Below, piece by piece: positions 46,711 through 57,227 of a DNA stretch of 64,000 nucleotides. The position numbers were made by a program, and so were the translations under genes. How positions within the stretch are numbered: position 1 is the stretch's first letter; every line of letters starts with the position of its first letter. Source of the stretch: Lytechinus pictus (Eukaryota; Echinodermata; Echinoidea; Temnopleuroida; Toxopneustidae); assembly GCF_037042905.1 (NCBI RefSeq), contig NC_087257.1, positions 29,958,001 to 30,022,000 of the forward strand. Reading direction: 5' to 3'. Below the pieces are notes generated by a model. It saw only the letters and a list, made by a program, of their open reading frames with translations, did not search any database and had not been told where the DNA came from.

Positions 46711-47101
46711 CAATGTCACTCACACCAAAAACAGTACATGGGACTAAATCTAAGGACTAGGACATAACAAAAGTCGATTTTTTAGACTGTTATTGCAACC
46801 TCATTATACAAAAACGACTATCTACCTTCAAAGAGAACAGTTCTCAGAAGTATCAATTAAAAAAGAATCCATGAACCGCATACTTACCACAACAGCAGAA
46901 AGATTTGAATAGTGGGTCACGGTGACTGGGTGATCGTATCATAATCCTGTAATCTGTATGGCGCTGTCGCTGTACGTACATGCATAGATCGTAACAACGA
47001 ACGTAGAGGGCAACACTCCTGGTAATGCAAGGTAATCCAAGGTAATGTTCTGAAAGATGTGAAAATGTAATTAAAGTTGCCTTCATTTTGTAGTGAACCC
47101 C

Positions 47102-47133
<32 letters not shown>

Positions 47134-48650
47134 GCTTTTCGAACTTCTCTGGACCAATGTGAACTCAATTTTGTAGTGAAAACCTTTTTTTTTTTCAAAT
47201 TGACATCATCCCCCCCCAGTCAAACAAAAATCATCCCAGGGCAGTGGAGATTCTGCTGGAAATTTAGACTAAAAAATATTTCGTAGATAACAAAAGAATG
47301 ATGATTATGGTATCATTATAGGAAAAAGCAATGTTTATTCGGAACGAACAGAAACAAATCTCGAGAGAAATATATATTTTCCGAAAACATTACCTGGCAT
47401 TTATAATAACAACCATGAGCGGATCCAGAGTTGAAATTCTAGGGGGTGCTACAGGATCCATGATCTTTAAAAAGGGGTTGCCACCTAAAATTAACTTCAA
47501 TAATAAGTCTGAAAAAAATTACAAGCAAAAAGAAAAGCCCCTATATTTAAGGTTAATTCGTTTGTCTTTTTTATACTTAAAAAAAAAAACCCTACGGGGC
47601 TAGTGTCCTCTTAGCCCCCCCCCCCCCCTGACAACTACTATCAACGCTAAATAACATGTCTACAAAATAATCTGATGCCATCCAATCGAAATAATAGGAG
47701 ATCATTTCATTATCAAACAAACAACATTGTGATAAGAAAACACAATATTTCTCAATTCTAAAACCTAGGTTACCAAGTAAGTATCAAAAGAGCACCAGGA
47801 CCATACAAGTGCAACTCCTGTTTTATATTCCATGGTGATGTGAGGGCTTGAGTTAATTACAGTGGTTAACTAATCAGAACACACTTGAAGGAGTGGTAAA
47901 TTGTCACTTCAGTGGGGGTGGGGGGGGGTTGAAAAAGATACTCACCTTCATTGCATTGTATGAAAGGAGTACTTCAAGAATTGGATAAAAAACATGAAAA
48001 ATTTAATATCTACAATGTGAATGTTATTGAGGCGATACAGATTTTTTTACAGACAGTCTTATTGCCCCCTAAGCATTATTAAAATGGCAATGGTTTTGGT
48101 ATGTTTTTTATAGCATATTAATTGAGCAAGCGTAAGAGTTGTTGTTGTTGTTGTTGTTGAATATGATGGCGCTCTTCAATCTCTCCAGATTATTCGCGCC
48201 AGTCGGCAAAGGAAAACGATCCAGTACGACGTCAAACCATTTGTAACGATTATATGACAGATTAATATAGATTAGTCACCCATCAACCTATTATTAGTAG
48301 GTCCTACACAATTAAACATATTCGTGAAATAACACTTTAATACATAAAGAGAATTTAAATACCGCGCGTGCTAAATGATTGTTCGTGGAAAAGGGCACAC
48401 CAGCTAACAAATCGGCTACTAGTTATTGCATAATAGTATTATTTCTTAAAATCTTCGTCAAATAACATTTCAAATGTGAAATCACATACATATTTCTCGT
48501 CCTTCTTATTGTTTTGTTTTGTCTTTTCTTAGTTTCTTATTAATAAGAATTATAAATCCTTCTTTCAAGTCTTGTGTTTGAACAACCAAAAACACACCCT
48601 AACTGTCAAAACAGTTAGTAGCATACATTGTAGTTCCCGTGTATAATCGG
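46711..48650. other. Gap with homopolymers and a (TTG)n microsatellite
   Basis: No gene is supported. It contains a C13-T27 junction (about 47099-47135), a C14 run near 47613-47630 after a GCGGATCCAGAG phrase at 47418, and (TTG)6-7 at about 48138-48160. Confidence 0.45.
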
Positions 48651-48656
48651 GATTAA

Positions 48657-48932
48657 TTAACAATTGTTTAAGAAATTGATCTTAAGTTTATTCAACATAA
48701 TGCATCTCTCCTTTACATATTTTGAACAAAATAAAACATAATGATCAATAGTCTCAAATACTTTGCACACCTCACAGAGGCCTGAATCCTGTTTAATTTT
48801 AAAAACATATAATAGTTTAATTTGCACTGACCTACTGCAATTTGATGAATGAGGCATTCCCCTTTCCGGGAAAAACTTTTCTATATGGCTGCTTAAAAAC
48901 ACTATCATGGATAGCATATGAAAATATACCAT
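48657..48932 (-). pseudogene. LINE C-terminal fragment (possible)
   Basis: The minus-strand frame has CEVC-x8-H-x4-C (CEVCKVFETIDHYVLFCSKY) followed by VKERC. This is the zinc-binding motif and following Arg found at the end of many LINE RT proteins, similar in layout to the one in the LINE at 19671-21122. The upstream frame at 48954-49181 has KKERVLPTRFQMTHSALL, which resembles the block that normally lies 15-20 residues before the Cys motif. It is about 70 codons too far away, so sequence was inserted or the match is chance. Confidence 0.55.
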
Positions 48933-49189
48933 TTACGCATTCCAATCTGCTTGTCAGATACCTTTATAAAATGTCATGCGTGAGCATGTAAATTTGTTTA
49001 TAGTGTTTCGTAAAACGATGTCTACAAAAGAGGATCTAAATAAAGGTTGCTGAATCGTAGGTGGCGGGCTTTCACGTTCAGCCACGGGACCATAATTTAA
49101 ATTGGTATTGCCTAACAAAGCACTGTGTGTCATTTGAAACCGGGTGGGCAGAACTCTCTCTTTTTTAATGGCTCTGCTCACCCTAGCTC

Positions 49190-50050
49190 GAAGTAAGGAA
49201 CATCTTCTTTCAGATTTGAGTTCTTATTTAGTGAAATTGCCATACATGAATTGTTTATTACAATTTAGTAGATTATAGTTACAATATAGGGTATATGTGT
49301 AGTAATAAGTTAGTTTATTATTCGTAACAAGAAACACAATTTAAGGCATTAAAAATCAAAAGAATGTATGGAGTATACACACTATATCAGTATGCGTTAA
49401 ATACGTAGAGCTTGAATGCCTAACGTATCGTTAGATACCCATGTTTACGGTAGAGTGCATTGGTTCTTTTATCGCGCACTTAGCCGGTTGGAATGGCTCA
49501 GTCATTGTCAATTGTTGATTGCGTAATACGCCTTTCTGAATGAGGGTGTGAACAAAGATTACTATTTTGAGTTGAAAGGGGCCGAATGGAGAAGTGTGTG
49601 TATGCACGGCGTTTTTGTAACTGAAAGGAAATTGAACTTTCATTGAACTCGATTGGATAGGAAAATGAAAATATACAGCATAATTATCATCGAAACAATT
49701 ATCAGGATGTCGATTCCATCTGCTCAGTCTGCGTCTGCTAATCATGACAACTCTACCGATCCCCACATGAAAATAGACCCCCTTTTCAACAGGGTTAAAA
49801 AAGGGGGGTTCAACCATAAATCGGGTAACAATATTCTCAGAAGGGAAATTTGCCGCACTATGTGTAAAAATAGGAAATCAGGAGAACCACAATGCCCCCA
49901 TTACATAAAATCGCCGTTAATGAGTAGGCGATATACCCTATAAAATTCAGAAAGAACGTTATGTAATTTCATAAAAAGCAATACACGATGTTTAACAGAA
50001 GAACAAAAAGAAGCTACAATGAAATGTTGGATATTGTTTAATTCTTTTTC
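49190..50050. other. Gap with one candidate small secreted-peptide frame
   Basis: A plus-strand frame at 49665-49943 (MKIYSIIIIETIIRM, then SAQSASA, then RVKKGGFNHKSGNNILRR and ICRTMCKNRK) has a weak signal-like start, two dibasic sites and three cysteines. Charged residues inside the hydrophobic stretch argue against a signal peptide. No relatives recognised. Confidence 0.2.
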
Positions 50051-50054
50051 GTGA

Positions 50055-50490
50055 AGTGCATAGCTGAAAAGTTTTGTATTATTTTGTATTATTTACGGAA
50101 CTGCCCCCCAATACAACATATCCTTATTGCACCAGTACCAACCAATACGTACCTTACGCTCTTCCAACTCTGTCCTTCTTCAAATACCTTCTTCCAAGAA
50201 ATCCTGGGGGATCGTGCTTTTCCTCACGCAGCACCCACGCTATGGAATTCCCTTCCTTTGGTCTTGAGGAATTCCAATACTACTTCATCTTTTAAAACTA
50301 ACTTAAAAACCTACTTGTTTAACACTGCATTCTGAAGACAGGCATTCATTTATCTATTTCAACTTGTATTTTTCTTGTTCTAGTTCACTTGTTTCTTACA
50401 TTAAATTATAATTCTAGCTCCTCTTTTTCAAGCGCCTTGAGCATTTCAACAAAGTGGATAATGGCGCTATATAAATCTCATGTATTATTA
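50055..50490 (+). mobile_element. LINE 3' end (CR1/L2-like), 5'-truncated
   Basis: The frame to the stop at 50333-50335 ends GDRAFPHAAPTLWNSLPLVL, then SFKTNLKTYLFNTAF, the standard C-terminal signature of CR1/L2-like LINE reverse transcriptases. A 3' UTR of about 150 bp follows, ending AAGCGCCTTGAGCATTTC...GGCGCTATATAAATCTC and (ATT)n. Everything before about residue 30 is missing or degraded. Confidence 0.85.
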
Positions 50491-50559
50491 TTATTATTAT
50501 TGTTTTGATTTTACTGAAATTGCACTCATAGATTTAAAAATATTGTTGTCTCGGCGCAT

Positions 50560-50790
50560 CATAAAGGGCAAGTGAGAGATAGAGGAGAGGTAGAAGGGGT
50601 GAAAATTGGAGGAGGGGTTGGAACATTGGAAGGGGGAGAGGATCGAGAAAGAGAGAGAAGGTAAGGACAGTGAAGAGAGAAGAGAGAAGAGGCTGGGGAG
50701 TGACAAATACGGAGAAGAAAGAGATATTGGATAAAGAAAAAAAATAGAAAGAAAGAAAGATTTGAAGGAAGAAAGAAAGACAAAAGAGCG
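50560..50790. repeat. Purine tract rich in GA
   Basis: Almost pure AGGAGA/GAAAGA on the plus strand for about 220 bp. Such tracts can form triplexes. The proline/serine/phenylalanine-rich frames on the other strand are a by-product. Confidence 0.8.
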
Positions 50791-51236
50791 GTATACCGGG
50801 AAATTGAGCAAGAAACAGGTGTCTCCTAAAAAAAAAGCACGTTCGGAGAATTTGCACGACACATTACTTTTGAGTAAAGCGTGCATACCCATACACCCCC
50901 CCCCCACCGTTAGACAGCTATTTTTTTTCTCAGTAATCTTTTTTTTTTTTGGGGGGGGGGGGGACACATGCAGGAACCGGCTTGGGTCCGGGATGACTCC
51001 CTGCTCCGATTGCTCACAGAATCTTTGGTGAATGAATTACTTACTTTTCTGTTTGCATCTTCACGTTTATAGCGGCACCCGCGATTGCCTGAATTGCAGA
51101 GCGTCGTGTAATTATTGTCATTTTACACCGTTTTGAAGTTTTGTTATAGGTCTCATTGATTTAATGTTATTTGATCACAGCCTCCCACGAGTATTTGTTG
51201 TAGGTACTTTGAGATCTTGTAGTGACAAATGCACGT
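50791..51236. other. Gap, G/T homopolymer junction
   Basis: Contains T13-G13 at about 50938-50963. No gene recognised. Confidence 0.4.
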
Positions 51237-51238
51237 TA

Positions 51239-52219
51239 AAGACCCTTTTACACCTTCACAGATGCAACACGGATCATCCCACATTGTCAATCCGGGGTCA
51301 TCCGTGTACTGTCAGGGATTAGCGTGTACACACCGGCTACTCATTCCGCGCCATCCTTGATGTAGGCCCTACCGGCATTTCCGAGAGAAATATTGAACAT
51401 GATCATTTTTTCATCCCGGAGTATACATATATCCACGAATATTAGCCACCTTATACATCCGTGTAGCTACCGAATGCATCCGGGAGGCTCCTTGCAAAGA
51501 ACGAGGAGGTCCTAAGTTTTCATACCGGCTACATCCGGGGTCGAAAATTTTCCATTGTTTGGGTACATGAACAATATTATAGTCCGTGCTCATGGTCATG
51601 TATGTGTACGCTTCAGACGTTGCCAAAATGAAAGAAATTTCACTCTTGGCCAATTTCAATTCAATTCAACATTTATTTGTAAAGATGAAAGTAATGATAC
51701 ATTTAACAATACACTGGAGGTAGCAACTCTGTAAGCAGTGCTTGTGACGAGTGCATCGTGACATATAGACAATAACGCCATGATACATAAAAAAAACTTA
51801 TCCAATACATAGTACATTACAAAACAAGGGGAAAAATCAGGACAACTTTATATGCATCATAACAAATTAAACAGTAAATAAATTGTCAAACCAATCAACC
51901 CACAAGTGAAACTAGGCAAATTTCTCAATGTTCTATAGAGATATCCCAGTAGAGACCGAAGAGGACCGTGTAAGAACCCAGTGACATATGCATATTCCGT
52001 GTTGGCTCACGGTAGCTTATCAAGCAGATCCCTAGTGCTACCTTGTCTATCCATGTAGAAACTGCACGTTTCTGTACATTGCCGCGTAAATACCCAGTCA
52101 AATCTGTATTCACTCCGGCAACGGGTACGAAAATACCAATTCGGCACCCGCATCATCATAGACGAACTTAAGATCCGGTGATGATCCGTGTTGCGTCCTT
52201 GAAGGTGTAAAAGGGGCTT
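51239..52219. mobile_element. TIR element with CCCTTTTACACCTTCA ends
   Basis: The left end AAGACCCTTTTACACCTTCA and the right end (complement AAGCCCCTTTTACACCTTCA) continue to CAACACGGATCATC. TA flanks are at 51237-51238 and 52220-52221. It is 981 bp, with repeated CATCCGGG-type motifs inside, and has no gene. It contains the dispersed repeat at 51664-51900. Confidence 0.8.
51664..51900. repeat. Dispersed repeat nested in the TIR element
   Basis: Matches 17020-17245 (GGAGGTAGCAACTCTGTAAG, GAGTGCATCGTGACATA, AACAGTAAATAAATTGTC). Confidence 0.65.
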
Positions 52220-52221
52220 TA

Positions 52222-53125
52222 CGTTGGACCCACGGTCCGCTAATACAATGAAATGGAGGCTCTCACGTTAATTATATTTAAATCATTTTTTTCGTTTTCT
52301 ATGTTTAGTCAAGGCCACATACCGACTGTGGTGTTTTCGCTGGTTGCTTGGGATCACATTTCAATAAAAGATTATGATACAATCTGGAAATGGGCCTACT
52401 TTGTTCATCTCACTCGTTCATTCATTCGTTCATTCATTCAGTCATTCATTCATTCAACCATCAAAGGGATAAACGAAACAACATGAAAGATTGAAAAGTA
52501 ACAAAAGCAAAACTTACATAAATGAGTCGAAGACATCGAAGACATCAAAGAAGTCAGAAACATTCTGGTCGACTGGATAACATCAGAGAAGCAATGCTTT
52601 TATTTAAAAAGTTCATCACAATACATGAATACATTACAAGCGACAATTTCAAACAAAATAGAAATAACATTGCTTTGAAATCGAATCATGTCATAATGAC
52701 ATTAAACAAAATTTAATGAAATGTAATATCAAATTGCCAGGAAATCAATAAACATGAAAAATCAATTAAACGACAATGATGAATGAAAATCAGATAGTTA
52801 TGAGACACTATTACTTCTCCATTTGATACATGTATATATAGCCTTACGCTAAAGTGATTTAATGAAACAAAAATAGGCCTCTGTGGATTCATCTAACCAT
52901 TCATACCTTCTACCATGGAGGTGATCCATAAATTTACAAAGTATTGTACAATTCGACATTATTGATATCAATCTTGACATTCAAGGACTATCATTAAACA
53001 AAACACTCTATATTAAACAATACATAATAGCAGGAAAAACAAATCATAGAATTCAAATGTCCACAAAATTAATGCAATAAGAAAGTAAACAATAAAGCAA
53101 TAACAAATTAAACAATACACAATGG
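52222..53125. other. Gap with (ATTC)n microsatellite
   Basis: ATTC repeats at about 52417-52457. The rest is AT-rich without a supported gene. Confidence 0.45.
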
Positions 53126-53126
53126 A

Positions 53127-53455
53127 AGTACCGTGGTGTAGCGGTTCTGACTCTCGCCTTGTAATCAGAGGGTCGTGTGTTCGAATCCCACCATGGCCTA
53201 GCGTCCTTTGGCAAGGCATCAATCCACTCTCCACACATGTGTTAAATGGGTATCCGGCATGATGCGAAAGCCTATGTAGAAATTGAGTCTTGGAACTCTT
53301 GTTGGAATTCTCCACAGGGAGTGGAGAAGGTGCTTACATTGTATGCGGGCGGGCAAGGATCCGATGACCGGGGTAATTATATATCTGTAAAGCGCTTAGA
53401 GACGTCGTTCCGATGTGTTAAGCGCTATATAAACGCGGATTATTATTATTAATAT
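53127..53455 (+). repeat. tRNA-headed SINE
   Basis: The head has an A-box-like TAGCGGTTCTGACTC and a B-box GGTCGTGTGTTCGAATCCCA. The body ends AAGCGCTTAGAGACGTCG..TAAGCGCTATATAAACG and (ATT)n. It is the best preserved of the three SINEs. Confidence 0.88.
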
Positions 53456-53696
53456 CAATATTTATGCAAAGTTATACTCACACAATATGACACAACATAT
53501 TCTACATTTATTACTACAACAAGTCTTAATAAAAAAAGGGACCCTGGTCAAGTAACATTCATTACATGTACTGTTATGGATATGAAGCCTTATATGTGAT
53601 AACATACAAAGGATTATAACATTGTAAGGAAAATCATATCATCGATTTTAGATATGAATAAAATCAATTTTATGATCGCTTTTAAGACCGATTATA
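53456..53696. other. AT-rich gap
   Basis: Nothing recognised. Confidence 0.4.
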
Positions 53697-53905
53697 AAAT
53701 TTGGAGAGGCGGGCAGGCAAGACTGGCAAGCAAGGCAGGCAGGGGGCAAGCAGGCGGGGGAGGTAGGCAGGCAAGGCAGACAGGCACTAGCCCGGGCACG
53801 AGAAGAAAAATGCAGATCAGGCAGCAGGTATTCATGCAGGCAGGCTGCGAGGCTGGCGGGTTGGCAGGCTGGAGGGCAGGCATGCGGGGAAAAGGCAAAT
53901 ATGTA
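53697..53905. repeat. GGCA-rich degenerate simple repeat
   Basis: GGCAGGCAAG/GGCGGGCAGG units throughout. Cys/Pro-rich frames on the minus strand result from the repeat. Confidence 0.75.
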
Positions 53906-54059
53906 TAGGGATGGGTGGCATGCAAGTAGCATGTAAAGTAGGGAGGTTTGTATGAAGGAAAGGGAGGTAGGGAAGAAGGGGACAGTGGGGAGAAACACAT
54001 AGAAATAGAGAGGGACGAATTTTCGTTGCATTGCATGAACTGAAGAGAACCCCTGAGAT

Positions 54060-56640
54060 TAGTGAACCAGCCTGTCGTTCCCTTGAATGGTTATGAGAAG
54101 CAGAACCTATTTAGAACCTCGAGATCAGAGGGAGGAAGATCGGGAGAAAATAGGGCACCGCTCCGAAGGCGGATGAGCCATAAGATAGGGGTGCGACATG
54201 ACACGGTTGGCAAGTTGTGGGTCGCGTGAGGCAAAGTGAGAATAGGTGGTTTCAAACCGCCTCGATCACAAGAATCCCCGTTAAATTACGAGAACTTTTT
54301 TAGGCTGAAAAATACCCATTAATTATTCCTGCATTCACACCGCCCTGAAACATACCCTTCGGGATAAGTTCCTGAAGTTACGAGCATGCGCAGTATGGTC
54401 TGATAAGCAGCAAGGCGCGAAATTCAAAATCACTAGCCCAGCAGCAACCCATGCACGGCGCCGCACCCAACGACACGCTGGGCTAAAAGTTCCCGTAATT
54501 TGCTCTCAGACCGCCAAAATACCCACGACCTTGGAAAAATCCCCGCGAAAGTTCTCGTAATTTCGCCAAGTACCTACTATTTATCGGGTATTTTCTTTCG
54601 GGGATATTACGCGTAGTTTGCTTTCAGACCGCCAAAATACCTGGTATTTTCTGATCGGGGTAAATTTCCCGATCAGAGAATACCTGGAACTGGCGAACTT
54701 CGAGGCGGTCTGAAACCACCTAATGAGAACTGATCAGGGGCTCGTAGCACAAAGCTTAGCATTGGTCGTAGAACATTTTCTATGATTGATTGCATTGTCT
54801 ACCGAATACAATCAATCCAGAAAACCAAGCCTATGATTTCTCGCTGATCTTTCTGTTACAGGGCCCATATGGCACTTGATCAGCTCATAGAGGATCTTGA
54901 AGGTGAGGATCCGAGTCATTCTGGGGGGAAAACAAATTGCATTATGAGAGAGACGCAAATCTCGCCCTGATGTTCGATCTTGCGAAATATGCGGGTTTCG
55001 TTCAGGAAATGAAGACTCGAGTAAAAGGCTCGCAGGTTGGAGCCAATCTTAGTACGCTTGGAATATGCTAGGTTTCCTATTGATGAGAAATGTACTAAAG
55101 CACTGTATACACTGACGGGTATCCCTGTCATCAAACATTGTAGCAGGCGTCTTAATAGAATGGTTACGAAAAGCATAACACTATTGAAAATACCGGATCA
55201 GAGGGAGGAAGGTCCGGAGGAAAGAATGAACGGAAGCGGGGGAACCGTTTCGTGAGCGGACGAGCCAGAACTTAGAGTTGGGAACTTTTATTATGATTCA
55301 TGATGGCAGGCTGATTAGATGGCACATGATCAGCTCGGAAAGGATCCTGAAAGAAAGGAACTAAGGCAGTCTGGAGGACCAAATTTGCGTTGTGAGAGAG
55401 ACGCAAGTCTCAACCTGATCTAACCAAACATGCGGATTTCGTTCAAGAATTGAATACTAGGGTGAACGGCTCGCAGGTAGGAGCCAACTTACGTGGAGTT
55501 TGCTAGGTACCCGATAGTGACCAGAAATTAACGATATCCTTGTATGATCTGACGGGTATCTATCTGATAAAATAATGCAGCTGGCATCCCGTAAGAACAG
55601 TTGTGAGAAGCAGAATCCACGTGGAAACTCTGGATCAGAGGGAGGAAGGTCCAGAGGAAAGAAGGAACAAACGTGAGGGCACCGCTGCGAAAGCAGTTAA
55701 TCTCGTATGATAGTATATGATAGAGGTGGTGCCTCACATGGCCCGCAATTCGCAGGCCACGTGAGGTAATACAGAATGAGAACTGGTCAGAAGGCACATG
55801 ATCAGTTCGAACAGGATTCTTAGGGGCCGAGTCAGTCTAGGGACCAAAGCTGCATTATGAGAGAGACTCAAATCTCACCCTGATGTTCGATCTTGCGAAA
55901 TACGCGGATTTTGTTGAGAAAATTAATACTCGGGCGAAAGGCTCGCAGGCTGGAGCCAATCTGGGTATGCTAGGTGTCCTATTAATGATGAATTAACAAT
56001 AACACTGTATAAACTGAAAGGTATCCCTGTGATAAGATAACCCAGCCAATGTCTTCATAGAATGGTTACGAAAAGCATAGCACGATTGAAAATATTGGAT
56101 CAGAGGGAGGAAGGTCCGGAAGAGACCTAGGGATGGAACCTAATGCGGCTGGAGAGCTGCAAGAAGTGGTCAGACGGCACATGACCAGCAAGCTGATCAG
56201 ATGGCACATGATCAGCTCGGAAGGGTTCCTGAGGGAAAGGAACTAAGTCAGGCTTGGGGGACCACCGATACATTATGAGAGAGACGCAAATTTCACCCCG
56301 AAGTTCCATCTTCATGATCTTGAGAAATATGCGGATTTCGTTCAGGAAATGAAGACTCAAGTGAAAGGCTCGCAGGTATGAGCCAATTTGCTTGGGGTTT
56401 GCTAGGTACCCTATAGTTATGATGATTAACGGTATCATTGTATGATCTGACGGGTACCCTATAATTAGAAAGCACAGTCGGCGTCCCCATACGGATTATA
56501 AAAAGCATGGCATTATTGAAAATACCGGATCAGAGGGAGGAGGGTTCGGAGGAAAGAATAAAGGGAAGCGGGGGAACGGTTTCGAAAGCGAAAGGGCCAC
56601 AGCCTAGGGTTAGAAACTTTTAATTATACGATTCATGACT
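54060..56640. repeat. Satellite of about 450 bp, five partial or full units
   Basis: The landmark GGCAC(A/T)TGATCAG(C/T)TCG recurs near 54870, 55321, 55794 and 56205, giving spacings of about 450, 472 and 412. Other shared phrases are GGATCAGAGGGAGGAAGGTC, GAGAGACGCAAATCTC and AAAGGCTCGCAGGT. The first unit is split by the MITE at 54244-54721. No coding frame is maintained across units. Confidence 0.88.
54244..54721. mobile_element. MITE in the 450-bp satellite
   Basis: The ends AGGTGGTTTCAAACCGCCTC and complement AGGTGGTTTCAGACCGCCTC are flanked by AAT (54241-54243 and 54722-54724). Another satellite unit at about 55775 (CAGAATGAGAACTGGTCAG) shows the empty site. Internal copies of CAGACCGCCAAAATACC occur twice (about 54509 and 54628). 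It is 478 bp, non-coding. Confidence 0.85.
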
Positions 56641-57200
56641 TAGTCGGCCCAACGCTTTATTTGTGAAGGCAGGAAGGTAGGCATGACCAGGAAGGCAACG
56701 GATACGGTCGGCAAAAAAAAAGGCTAATGGTCAATTTCTAAAGCAAAAATAACTGTTTTACAAAAAATATATATGAATAGAAATGAATATGACTTGATTC
56801 CTTGTATGGACCAGGCGCATTTAGCAGCTGAAACTACAACCATTGAATGGCATATATTATAATTACCAGAAAGGGTTCCCCTAGGCGGTTGAGTCGGAAT
56901 TCTCAATGTGGTGCAGGGAGGGTTGGCAGGTGAAACTGTCGACCTAGTCAACCGGGATGATAGAGATGAAGGGATGGAGACAGACAGCTAGGCTGGCATG
57001 TAGCCAGTTAGCCTGCCTGGGCAGACGGTGGCGAGGGCAGGGATGGAAGAATTTAGTCAGGCAGACATGTGGCTAGACAGCTAACCAGAATGGATGGGGA
57101 GGCGAATGCATAAAGGCAGGCATGAAGCCAGAAACACTGCCTGGCGAATGCGGGAGTGGGGTAGACAGGGTAGCAGGCAGCCATCAGGGAGGACAGGGGA
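56641..57200. other. GGCA-rich transition sequence
   Basis: It contains scattered GGCAGGCATG-type units, resembling 53697-53905, between the two satellites. No gene. Confidence 0.45.
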
Positions 57201-57227
57201 GGAAGGGATGCGGGAAGCCAATCAGGC

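Noticed and set aside
50497-50967. 156-codon Ser/Leu/Phe-rich frame on the minus strand that looks like several membrane segments
   Set aside because: It is the complement of a GA-rich purine tract; all three frames are open.
53127-53200. Possible tRNA gene (good A- and B-box-like words)
   Set aside because: The cloverleaf does not close and the sequence continues into a SINE body and ATT tail.
53648-54036. Cys/Pro/Ala-rich frames of 114-127 codons on the minus strand
   Set aside because: They arise from GGCA-type simple repeats; three overlapping frames look equally open.
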